In this document: positions 51,925 to 58,976 of the stretch, in pieces
Layout: each line of letters begins with the position of its first letter
Position numbering within the stretch: position 1 is the first letter of the stretch
Origin: Microbacterium protaetiae
Lineage (GTDB): Bacteria; Actinomycetota; Actinomycetes; Actinomycetales; Microbacteriaceae
Assembly: GCF_004135285.1 (NCBI RefSeq)
Contig: NZ_CP035494.1
Span: 1-64,000 of the forward strand
Length of the DNA: 64,000 nt
Reading direction: 5' to 3'
Notes under the pieces: generated by a model
What the model was told of the DNA's origin: nothing
The model's database searches: none
Seen by the model: the letters and a program-made list of their open reading frames with translations, nothing else
Program-made: the position numbers and the translations under genes

Positions 51925-53538
51925 TCAGCCGCTAAAGCTCTCTTCATCGATGCCGATCAGTTCCCACGACGCAGTGACGAGGAGGTCTTCGTTGCCAGAT
52001 ACCTCAGCGATTCCGGGTACCCAGGCCAAGAACTGTTCGCCAGGGGGCGGCTCCATCCGGTAGGTCTTGGCCTCAGGCCCCGTCTCGGGAGCGAGACCGG
52101 TCTCCGTGGCCGTCATCGCGGGGTGACGCATGACGGTCTGCGGCGTGGGGACTTCTGCGCCGCCGACGTTCAGCGTCCCGGCGGCAACAACCACTACCTG
52201 CGGCGGATTGCCTTCGGGGGCCGTGACCGTGACCGGATGACGCATGGCGTGGACGATATGGCCCTCCAGCAGCAAACGAGCGCGACGCAGCCGCACACGG
52301 TCACGGTCGTCAAAACGACCGTTGCAGGGATCAAAGGTTTGTCTACTGAGACGCTCGATCCTGACGATGTCTTCGACCGTCTCCGCGATCACCTCCATCC
52401 CCCGTTGTTCCTTCTCGGGGATAGCTGGCGGCCCAAGAGACAGCAGCTCGCTGCCTCCAACCTCAAAGGCCACCGCAGTAGAGCGGTGGAATTGAAGCAT
52501 AAAGCGCGTCGATGCGAGCTTGAGGTCATTGGTCGAGTCGAACACCTCCCAGCCTCGGAAGTGTGCGTCAGTCATCCGCTCGCCTTGAGTGTCGAAGGAG
52601 AACTTGAACACGACGCTGCCGGCAACCAGCACATCCCATTCAGCGAAGGTAGCGTCGGGGCGGCGACGGGCCACGGCCGCGTCGTAAGCCTCCGTGATAT
52701 CGCCGTCGTCGTCGCGCAGCACGACGCGGACGTGGTTGGCTGGGTCCTGTCTGAGCAGTTCAGTGACGGTGAAAGCACTCCAGTCCTTGGTCAACTCCAA
52801 AGAGTCGCGCATGTCCGGCACCTCGCTACCTAACGGCGCGACGTATGCCCTTGCCTCTTCGATCAGTTCGGACGTACCGACGGTGACATCGTCCTCCCAC
52901 GCCGAGTGGTCCAGGGCGAGCACCTGTGCGTCCCGTAGCGACTCGACGATTCGCAAGGTCGCTACCGTCAGCGCTGCCATGTGAGAGAACACGCGGACGG
53001 CTGCGGCATATCGCTCGCGGAGGGGGAACGCGAGTGCCTCCTGTTTCGGTCCTTGAGCGTCAGCATGGACGAGGTCGGCGTACAGCCAAGCGGCGGCGAG
53101 CTGCGTGTCCGAGACCCTGTTGGTCACGTCGGTCCCATCAATGCGGGCCGATTGCACAGAGTATGCCTGGACTTGGGTTCCTTGAATCTCGGAAGCATCC
53201 CAGGCACGCCGAAGGTGGTGCAGGCGCGCTCGTAGAGCGTCGTCAACATCAGCTTCCCTGATGAGGTGCTCGATCGCGTCGAAGACCTTCACGTAGTGGA
53301 CGGGCTCGGACTTCACTGTCAACGGCCTCACTCTCGAAGCCAATGACTCGAAGATCTCCTCATTAGCCGGGAGGCGCCGTGTAATGGTCATTTGACCGGT
53401 CACGTCGATGCGACCGTCGAAGCTTCCCTGCGCGTGCCGCAGCAACTCTTCATTGTTCTGGACGATCGAGTGCGCCTGAACCCGCCGCGCACGCAAGACG
53501 AACCGCCGCAGCGTTTCGTGCTCGTTGAACGTCACCAT
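51925..53538 (-). CDS. Uncharacterised 537-residue island protein
   Basis: First gene of the island operon. No recognised domain. The N-terminal half is helical (RRFVLRARRVQAHSIVQNNEELLRHAQG, then LAAAWLYADLVHADAQGPKQEALAFPLRERYAAAVRVFSHMAAL). The middle is mixed with VRVVLRDDDGDITEAYDAAVARR and FKFSFDTQGERMTDAHFRGWEVF, and the end is beta-rich. No signal peptide or membrane helix is evident. The ATG at 53538 or at 53586 may be the start; neither has a strong ribosome site. It probably works with the two genes downstream as sensor or partner. Confidence 0.65.
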   Translation of the reverse strand: MVTFNEHETLRRFVLRARRVQAHSIVQNNEELLRHAQGSFDGRIDVTGQMTITRRLPANEEIFESLASRVRPLTVKSEPVHYVKVFDAIEHLIREADVDDALRARLHHLRRAWDASEIQGTQVQAYSVQSARIDGTDVTNRVSDTQLAAAWLYADLVHADAQGPKQEALAFPLRERYAAAVRVFSHMAALTVATLRIVESLRDAQVLALDHSAWEDDVTVGTSELIEEARAYVAPLGSEVPDMRDSLELTKDWSAFTVTELLRQDPANHVRVVLRDDDGDITEAYDAAVARRRPDATFAEWDVLVAGSVVFKFSFDTQGERMTDAHFRGWEVFDSTNDLKLASTRFMLQFHRSTAVAFEVGGSELLSLGPPAIPEKEQRGMEVIAETVEDIVRIERLSRQTFDPCNGRFDDRDRVRLRRARLLLEGHIVHAMRHPVTVTAPEGNPPQVVVVAAGTLNVGGAEVPTPQTVMRHPAMTATETGLAPETGPEAKTYRMEPPPGEQFLAWVPGIAEVSGNEDLLVTASWELIGIDEESFSG

Positions 53539-53582
53539 GTCTCTAATTGTCGCCCGTTCCAAGGCTCCCTCGCCAAGCAGGA

Positions 53583-53880
53583 TCATCTCCGAGAACCGCT
53601 GGCGGCCGGAACCTCAGCTTGTTCATTTGGGCGCCGATCAGGCGCGCCACGGAGATGGGGCCGATCCAGAGCATCTTGAACACGTTCCACCCAGAACAGG
53701 GAGACCAGCGAGCAGAGCCAGCCGGCCCCGTCCTTGATGACGGTGCCGCAGTAGTTCGCAGCGGAGAGATAGGGCACGGCGAAGAGCTACGTCGCCTCCG
53801 CCGCCGAGCAGGCCAACGCGTTCCTTAAACGGTCTGCCAAGGTGAGCGGGCAGTCGCGCCGCAGCGCGTCGAGGACCCTG
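53583..53880 (-). pseudogene. Decayed coding remnant in the island
   Basis: Reading the minus strand gives protein-like stretches in shifting frames: VPYLSAANYCGTVIKDGAGW followed, one frame over, by MLWIGPISVARLIGAQMNKL. They look like parts of one gene broken by frameshifts and stops. No family is recognised. It lies between the intact operon and the tRNA, where an integrase or excisionase would normally be. The rest of 53587-54040 shows nothing else identifiable. Confidence 0.4.
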
Positions 53881-53908
53881 TAGGGGCCGTAGAAGACCCC
53901 GTGCAGCG

Positions 53909-53930
53909 TTCTGGTCCCCTTTTGGTCCCC
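53909..53930. repeat. 22-bp direct repeat, right copy
   Basis: Exact copy of 47423-47444. Together they bracket the operon and the decayed remnant inside the tRNA-derived repeats. Confidence 0.7.
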
Positions 53931-54041
53931 TTATCCACAGGTCGCACCGTTCAGAGGGCACCGGAGACCAATCGACGCCTCTTGCTTGGCGAGCGGGGGA
54001 CCAGGAGGGACCAACAAAAACCCGTCGCTGGACACGACGAA

Positions 54042-54076
54042 GCCCCGATGAAAATGGCTTCTCATCAGGGCTTTTT
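54042..54076 (+). terminator. Hairpin and T-run at the island/tRNA junction
   Basis: GCCCCGATGA (54042-54051) pairs with TCATCAGGGC (54062-54071) with one mismatch, followed by TTTTT. It would stop rightward transcripts, and read the other way it follows the 3' end of tRNA-Pro. A related GGGCTTTT tail precedes the left att copy. Confidence 0.65.
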
Positions 54077-54078
54077 CG

Positions 54079-54152
54079 TCGGGATGACAGGATTTGAACC
54101 TGCGACCCCCTGACCCCCAGTCAGGTGCGCTACCAAGCTGCGCCACATCCCG
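54079..54152 (-). tRNA. tRNA-Pro (anticodon GGG)
   Basis: Cloverleaf on the minus strand: acceptor CGGGATG pairs with CATCCCG, discriminator A at 54079, anticodon stem CCTGA/TCAGG around the loop CTGGGGG giving anticodon GGG, and T arm with GGTTCAAATCC. No CCA is encoded. Its 3' half (54079-54120) is duplicated at 47289-47332, so the gene was used as an integration site and its 3' end was restored by the incoming element. Confidence 0.95.
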
Positions 54153-54257
54153 ATGCCTGCCGAAGCGGACAACTCCACCATCCTACCCGGTCGCGTCGAC
54201 CGCCGCGAACCGCAGCATCCCTTGTCGATGTCCGAGGTCACCCCTACTTTGGACCGC

Positions 54258-54842
54258 ATGTCCACGATCACTATCGAAGCCGCGACCCAGAGCCGCTTCG
54301 CGGATGCCGAGCACGCTCTCACGGGCGGAGGCGACGGTGCCAGCTGCCAGTGCCAGTGGTGGCTGATGACCAACAACGAGTTCGATCACACGACCCGTGC
54401 GCAGAAAGAAGAGATCCTGCGCGCCGAGCTCGGAACGACCCCCTCTCCCGCGCTCATCGCGTACGTCGACGGCGTCGCTGCCGGCTGGATCCGCGTCGGG
54501 CCCCGCACGAAGCAGCCCAAACTCGCGCGCACGCGGCAGTTCCAGGCCTCCCCCAGCCCGTGGGACGATCCCGACGTCTGGGCCGTGACCTGCTTCGTCG
54601 TCCGGCGAGAGTACCGCAAGCAGGGGCTCAACCGCAGACTGCTGGATGCCGCGATCGAGCACGCGCGCAGCAGCGGCGCACGCGTGCTCGAAGCGTATCC
54701 GAGCGACCCCAGCGCGAAGAAGATCCCGACGAACGACCTCTACGTCGGGATTCTGTCGACATTCGTCGCGGCCGGCTTCCGCGAGGTCGCTCGACCCAAA
54801 CCGCACCGCACGATCGTGCAGCTGGAACTGGCTCAGGGGTGA
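54258..54842 (+). CDS. GNAT family N-acetyltransferase
   Basis: A 194-residue acetyltransferase. The acetyl-CoA loop is in VTCFVVRREYRKQGLNRRLLDAAIEHARSSGARVLEAYP, and CQCQWWLMTN near residue 35 is typical of a family of small-molecule or peptide acetylases. The start at 54258 is supported by a -10 TACTTT at 54245-54250 ending seven bases before the ATG, predicting a leaderless message. Its 3' end overlaps ltrA by 10 bases. Substrate unknown. Confidence 0.87.
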   Translation: MSTITIEAATQSRFADAEHALTGGGDGASCQCQWWLMTNNEFDHTTRAQKEEILRAELGTTPSPALIAYVDGVAAGWIRVGPRTKQPKLARTRQFQASPSPWDDPDVWAVTCFVVRREYRKQGLNRRLLDAAIEHARSSGARVLEAYPSDPSAKKIPTNDLYVGILSTFVAAGFREVARPKPHRTIVQLELAQG

Positions 54843-55990
54843 CGCCGTGCATCGACCTCGACGACGAGCACCGCCGCGGCAACCAGCGCGGCGGTGGCTG
54901 CGATGGATGCCGCGGGTAGGTATGCCGACACAAGCACGAGCACGGCCAATCCGATCACGATCGCCGACGTGGCGCGGCGCACCTGCGGGCGCAGCATGAT
55001 GACCCATAGCGCCAGCATGAAAGCCGTAACCGGCACGGTCAGCACGAACGAGGCGGCGGATGCTGCGAGAGCAGTATGCCCCGTCGCGACATCCACGGCC
55101 GCACCGATGCCGGAAGACACAGCACCGGCCGACGCGAAGATCACGTAGTGGGCATAGCCGAAGCCGAAGCCGCGGTCGATCTTGGCAAGGTAGTCGCCCT
55201 GCTCGCGCACGAAGTACAGCCACCACATGCCGGCGACGATCACCAGCCCTGCGGCGGCGAGACCCACCAGAGCCAGTGCGTGTGTACCCTGCCCGCGTGC
55301 TTGGAAAATCGCCGTGGCCGAGGCCAGCACGCTCTCGCCGAGCACGATGAGGGTGAAGCATCCATAGCGGTCGGCGATGTGATGCGGGTGCCACGCGGTA
55401 CGCCCCTGGCGTTCGGCAACGACCGGCACCATGATCTCGGCCAGAACGAGCATGAAGAACGTGACGAACTGCCACATCGTGTCGAACAGGTAGAGCCGGG
55501 CGAGCCACAGCAGCTGCACGATCGTGATGCCGACGGCGAAGAACAGTGCGGTGCGCCGTGAGCCGGGGTCGGAGGCCGCGGCCCGCAGCCACTGCGTCAC
55601 CATCGCGAATCGCATGATGACGTAGCCCCATGTCACCAGCGTGAAGTCGTACGCGGCCATTGCCTCGTGCACACCCGCCGCCAGCACGAGGACCCCACCC
55701 ATCTGCGCGATCGTCAGCACACGGTACGCCCAGTCGTCGGTGTCGAAGGCCGACGCGAACCAGGTGAAGTTCATCCACGCCCACCAGATGGCGAAGAACA
55801 CCATCAAATAGGCCAGCACGCCCTGGCCGACGTGGCCGTCGCTGACAAGTTCGTGCAGGCTGTCGGATGCCTGCGATACGGCGACGACGAACACGAGGTC
55901 GAACAGCAGCTCGAGGGGTGATGCCGAACGGAATGGCTCGGTGCGGTCGCGTGGCAGCATCCGCCGTAAGCCAGCGTGCGAATCGGTCAC
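54833..55990 (-). CDS. LtrA family membrane protein
   Basis: A 385-residue membrane protein with about eleven hydrophobic segments and the family motifs SPLELLFDLVFVVAVSQ, WWAWMNFTWFASAFDTDDW and RYGCFTLIVLGESVLA. First described as a low-temperature-requirement protein in Listeria; the molecular role is unknown. The GTG at 55990 is the probable start. It diverges from yhhN with only 23 bases between starts. Confidence 0.88.
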   Translation of the reverse strand: MTDSHAGLRRMLPRDRTEPFRSASPLELLFDLVFVVAVSQASDSLHELVSDGHVGQGVLAYLMVFFAIWWAWMNFTWFASAFDTDDWAYRVLTIAQMGGVLVLAAGVHEAMAAYDFTLVTWGYVIMRFAMVTQWLRAAASDPGSRRTALFFAVGITIVQLLWLARLYLFDTMWQFVTFFMLVLAEIMVPVVAERQGRTAWHPHHIADRYGCFTLIVLGESVLASATAIFQARGQGTHALALVGLAAAGLVIVAGMWWLYFVREQGDYLAKIDRGFGFGYAHYVIFASAGAVSSGIGAAVDVATGHTALAASAASFVLTVPVTAFMLALWVIMLRPQVRRATSAIVIGLAVLVLVSAYLPAASIAATAALVAAAVLVVEVDARRHP

Positions 55991-56013
55991 GCAGCGAGCA
56001 TACGATGGACGAC

Positions 56014-56673
56014 ATGCCGACGCCGAGGTCCAGAGCCGCTCTCGCCGGCTTCCTTCCCTTCGCCGTGGTCTCGACGTTGCACGTGATTGCACTGGCGATC
56101 GGCGACGAGCTGGTCTCGAACCCGACCAAGCTCATGCTGATGCCCTTACTCGCGGTCGGCGCACTGTGGTCGGCGCGCGGGCGCGGCATCCCGCTCGGAT
56201 TTCTGCTGGCCGCGATCGGACTGTCGTGGCTGGGTGATGGGGCCGGAACGTTCTTTCCCGACCTGCCCAGTCTGCCCATGATGCTGCTGTGGTTCGGGCT
56301 CGCCCACCTCGTCTACATCTGGCTGTTCCAGCGTCATCGCGCCGTGCGCCGGATGCCGCTGTGGACGTTCGCGTACGCGGCGTGGTGGATCGCGATGCTC
56401 GCGGTACTCTGGCCGCACTTGGGCACTCTGACCTGGGCGGTCGCCGGATACGGCCTCGTGCTCGGCGGAACCGCGGCATCCGCGGCGCGTTGCACCCCGG
56501 TGATCGCCGCCGGTGGGGCGTTCTTTCTGGCGTCGGACACGCTGCTGGCCTTTCGATTGTTCCTGCCCGACGCGATGCCCGACTGGACGAGTCCGCTCGT
56601 GATGATCACGTACTGCCTCGGGCAGGGGCTCATCGCGGCTGGGGTCGTGACATCGAGGAGGCGTCGTGGCTGA
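56014..56673 (+). CDS. YhhN family lysoplasmalogenase-like membrane protein
   Basis: A 219-residue protein with about eight membrane helices. The conserved WLGDGAGTFFP and FFLASDTLLAFRLF carry the Asp residues of the YhhN/TMEM86 family, which hydrolyse lysoplasmalogens in animals; bacterial substrates are less certain. The ATG at 56014 is chosen over 56005 because a -10 TACGAT occupies 56001-56006 and predicts a leaderless start there. It overlaps the S4 gene downstream. Confidence 0.85.
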   Translation: MPTPRSRAALAGFLPFAVVSTLHVIALAIGDELVSNPTKLMLMPLLAVGALWSARGRGIPLGFLLAAIGLSWLGDGAGTFFPDLPSLPMMLLWFGLAHLVYIWLFQRHRAVRRMPLWTFAYAAWWIAMLAVLWPHLGTLTWAVAGYGLVLGGTAASAARCTPVIAAGGAFFLASDTLLAFRLFLPDAMPDWTSPLVMITYCLGQGLIAAGVVTSRRRRG

Positions 56674-57028
56674 TTCGGCGCGGGTGGATGCCTGGCTGTG
56701 GGCCGTGCGCGTGTACAAGACGCGGTCGGCGGCGACGACCGCGGTGCGCGCAGGGCACGTACGCGTGAACGGCGAGCGAGTCAAGGCCGCGCAGCCGGTG
56801 CGCCCCGGCGACGAGCTGCGGGTGCGGATCGCCGGGTTCGACCGAATCCTGGTCGTGCGCCGGCCGATCGCGAAGCGCGTCGGCGCGGCCGTCGCTGCCA
56901 CGGCGATGGACGACTGCACACCGCCGCGTGACCCGGTGCCGGCGTTCGCGCGGCGCGACCGCGGTGCTGGGCGGCCCACGAAGCGCGAGCGCCGCGAGAT
57001 CGACCGGTTGCGCGGGCGGGACGACTGA
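56666..57028 (+). CDS. S4-domain RNA-binding protein (Hsp15-like)
   Basis: A 120-residue protein with an N-terminal S4 fold (RVDAWLWAVRVYKTRSAATTAVRAGHVRVNGERVKAAQPVRPGD) and a basic C-terminal tail (GRPTKRERREIDRLRGRDD). Hsp15-type proteins bind free 50S subunits carrying stalled nascent chains. It begins with GTG inside the last codons of yhhN (eight-base overlap). Confidence 0.9.
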   Translation: MADSARVDAWLWAVRVYKTRSAATTAVRAGHVRVNGERVKAAQPVRPGDELRVRIAGFDRILVVRRPIAKRVGAAVAATAMDDCTPPRDPVPAFARRDRGAGRPTKRERREIDRLRGRDD

Positions 57029-57032
57029 GCGG

Positions 57033-57164
57033 GTGCGAATCGAGCTGACGAGATTCCGTATCCGCGAAGGTGCCGGTGCGCGCGTCGACGAGTGGATGGC
57101 GTTCTTGAACGAGAACATGGATGCCGTGCGTGTGCAGAAGGCGATGGTGCCGGCGGCCGGGTAA
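57033..57164 (+). pseudogene. Truncated DUF6176-like fragment
   Basis: A 43-codon frame from GTG: VRIELTRFRIREGAGARVD then EWMAFLNENMDAVRV, matching the start of a small actinobacterial protein family (DUF6176-like, about 100 residues), but it stops after about 33 matching residues. The missing part is absent downstream. It sits five bases after the S4 gene. The family assignment is from memory of the N-terminal pattern and is tentative. Confidence 0.5.
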
Positions 57165-57177
57165 CGTGTGCCGGACC

Positions 57178-57738
57178 ATGCGCGATGTCTTCCACGTCAG
57201 AACCCCGCTCACGCCCGGCACCGACTCGCTGCTTCCGCTGAGCGCGCTGTGCACTCTTGATCCGGATGCCTACGCCCGCGCCATGGCGAAGTACGACGAC
57301 ACCCCGGAGCGGCGTCGGCTACGCGACACCGTCGTCCCGTTGATCGAGCGCGCATGGACAGAGGTCGTCTTCCTCTCGCCGGTGCACCCGCACGCGACCT
57401 GGCGCGCGTGGCGTGAGCTCAGCGGACGCGCACTGCCGTCGGTCGAGTTCTGGGCGATCCCGGCGAGCGACCTGCCGGATGACACCGTGGTGTTCGACCG
57501 GCAGCGCAGCCTTGTCGGTGATCCGATCGATCCACGGGACGTGGCATCCTTCGACCTCGTCACCTATGAGGCGTCGCTCGAGGTTCCGCACGCGAACAGG
57601 GAGTGGCTCGGGAACCTCGTCGCGGCGGGCCATTCCGGTGCGTGGTTCAACCTCATTCCGCACGTGCTGACGGCCGGGCCGGTGCCGCTCACGAACGCGC
57701 GCGTGATCTCGTGGGTTGTGGAGCCACAGTTGGGCTGA
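57178..57738 (+). CDS. Hypothetical protein
   Basis: A 186-residue soluble protein with no recognised domain. It opens MRDVFHVRTPLTPGTDSLLP and includes ERAWTEVVFLSPVHPHATWRAWRELSG and the C-terminal NARVISWVVEPQLG. Codon use and third-position GC match the neighbouring genes, so it is probably real. The alternative GTG/ATG upstream at 57121 would overlap the truncated fragment. It ends next to the minisatellite. Confidence 0.65.
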   Translation: MRDVFHVRTPLTPGTDSLLPLSALCTLDPDAYARAMAKYDDTPERRRLRDTVVPLIERAWTEVVFLSPVHPHATWRAWRELSGRALPSVEFWAIPASDLPDDTVVFDRQRSLVGDPIDPRDVASFDLVTYEASLEVPHANREWLGNLVAAGHSGAWFNLIPHVLTAGPVPLTNARVISWVVEPQLG

Positions 57739-57740
57739 GG

Positions 57741-57980
57741 GACAACTCGGGCTACCCGGGGACAACTCGGGCAACCCGGGGACAACTCGCGCAACCCGAG
57801 GACAACTCGGGCAACCCGAGGACAACTCGGCGGGGCGGGGACAACTCGAACAACCCGGGGACAACTCGGGCAACCCGAGGACAACTCGGGCAACCCAAGG
57901 ACAACTCGGCGGGGCGAGGACAACTCGCGCCACCCGGGGACAACTCGCGCAACCCGGGGACAACTCGGCGGGGCGGGCAG
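57741..57980. repeat. 20-bp minisatellite, twelve units
   Basis: Twelve imperfect units of the form GACAACTCGGGCAACCCGGG; three units are a 19-bp variant where the second half is CGGGGCGGG. Most units contain CGGG-CAA-CCCG, a small inverted repeat. The tract lies between two convergent genes, the hypothetical protein and tatD. Confidence 0.92.
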
Positions 57981-58019
57981 GGACGGGCGGGCGGGCGAGG
58001 CGGGGCGGGGCGGGCGGGG
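57968..58019 (+). other. G-rich tract with quadruplex potential
   Basis: Fifty-two bases with at least ten runs of three or more G separated by one or two bases, almost no A or T. It lies between the minisatellite and the tatD stop codon. On the tatD coding strand it is C-rich. Confidence 0.75.
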
Positions 58020-58901
58020 TCAGAAGGGGCCGTAGACACCGACGGTGGTCGCGGCGAGCTGGGCGCAGAGGGCATCGACGTCGAGGCCGAGCTCTTCGGC
58101 CATGAATCGCACGGTCACCGGCACCAGGTACGGCGCGTTCGGCCGCCCGCGGAACGGCGCAGGCGTGAGGAACGGGGCGTCGGTCTCGACCATGATGCGA
58201 TCCAGGGATGCCACCGCCAGTGCATCGCGCAGGTTCTGGGCGTTCTTGAATGTGACGTTGCCGGCGAAAGACAGGTAGTAGCCGCGCTCCGACGCGTACC
58301 GGGCCATCTCGGCGTCGCCTGAGAAACAGTGGAACACGGTCTTCTCGGGCGCTCCGACCCGCTCCAGTGTGTCGAGCACGGCCTGGTGGGCGTCGCGGTC
58401 ATGGATCTGCATGGCGACACGGTGTTTCTTCGCGAGAGCGATGTGTGCCTCGAACGAGCGGAACTGTGCGCCGCGTCCGTCTTCGCCGGTGCGGAAGAAG
58501 TCCAGCCCGGTCTCGCCGATCGCACGCACGCGCGGCTGGGCCGCGAGCTCATCGATCACCGCGATGGCCTCATCGAGCCGGCCGGCCTTCTCGTACACCG
58601 GCGCCTCATTCGGATGGATGGCCACAGCCGCGAGCACGCGCGGGTGGCGGGCCGCGGCATCGGCCGACCACCGGCTCGAGTCGATGTCTCCTCCGGCCTG
58701 CACGACGCCGGCGATCCCGACGTCCAGCGCGCGCTCGAGCTGCTGGTCGAGCGAGAGGCCACCGTCATCGCCGTCGGCGATCTCGAGGTGGCAGTGGTTG
58801 TCGTACACCGGCACCGCGAGCGGCTCGGGCGCGGCCGGATACGACACGTCGCGCGAGCCCTTCTCGCGCTGACGCACGTAGTTCGACGGATCATCGGGCA
58901 T
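58020..58901 (-). CDS. tatD: TatD family metal-dependent hydrolase
   Basis: A 293-residue metallo-hydrolase. Metal ligands are in YDNHCHLE, AIGETGLDFFR (Glu), AMQIHDRDA (His), VFHCFSGD (His) and MVETDAPFL (Asp). TatD enzymes act as 3'-5' exonucleases or in D-amino-acyl removal and quality control. It lies directly downstream of metG, the usual metG-tatD-rsmA order in actinobacteria, though no rsmA gene follows here. A REP-like block separates it from metG. Confidence 0.9.
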   Translation of the reverse strand: MPDDPSNYVRQREKGSRDVSYPAAPEPLAVPVYDNHCHLEIADGDDGGLSLDQQLERALDVGIAGVVQAGGDIDSSRWSADAAARHPRVLAAVAIHPNEAPVYEKAGRLDEAIAVIDELAAQPRVRAIGETGLDFFRTGEDGRGAQFRSFEAHIALAKKHRVAMQIHDRDAHQAVLDTLERVGAPEKTVFHCFSGDAEMARYASERGYYLSFAGNVTFKNAQNLRDALAVASLDRIMVETDAPFLTPAPFRGRPNAPYLVPVTVRFMAEELGLDVDALCAQLAATTVGVYGPF

Positions 58902-58914
58902 CGCTGCGTCTCCT

Positions 58915-58975
58915 CGTCTGCGTTTCGACTCGCTTCGCTCGCTCTGCGACCGGCTCGGTCAACGACCGACCGGGT
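58915..58975. repeat. REP-like element between metG and tatD
   Basis: Contains GTTTCGACTCGCTTCGCTCGC, then TCTGCGACC and CAACGACCG, the same family as the blocks at 35-144 and 1168-1250. It fills the gap between two genes that are read in the same direction. Confidence 0.7.
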
Positions 58976-58976
58976 G

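Noticed and set aside
54183..56279. Minus-strand open frame of 698 codons
   Set aside because: Overlaps GNAT and LtrA genes in another frame with Arg/Ala/Gly-rich composition; the LtrA frame has real membrane motifs.
57319..57963. Minus-strand frame encoding repeats of SCPRVARVV
   Set aside because: It is simply the minisatellite read as codons and continues antisense into the hypothetical gene; unit lengths of 19 and 20 bp would break any conserved frame.
57741..57980. CRISPR-like array
   Set aside because: Repeats are directly tandem without unique spacers of constant length, and no cas genes are present.
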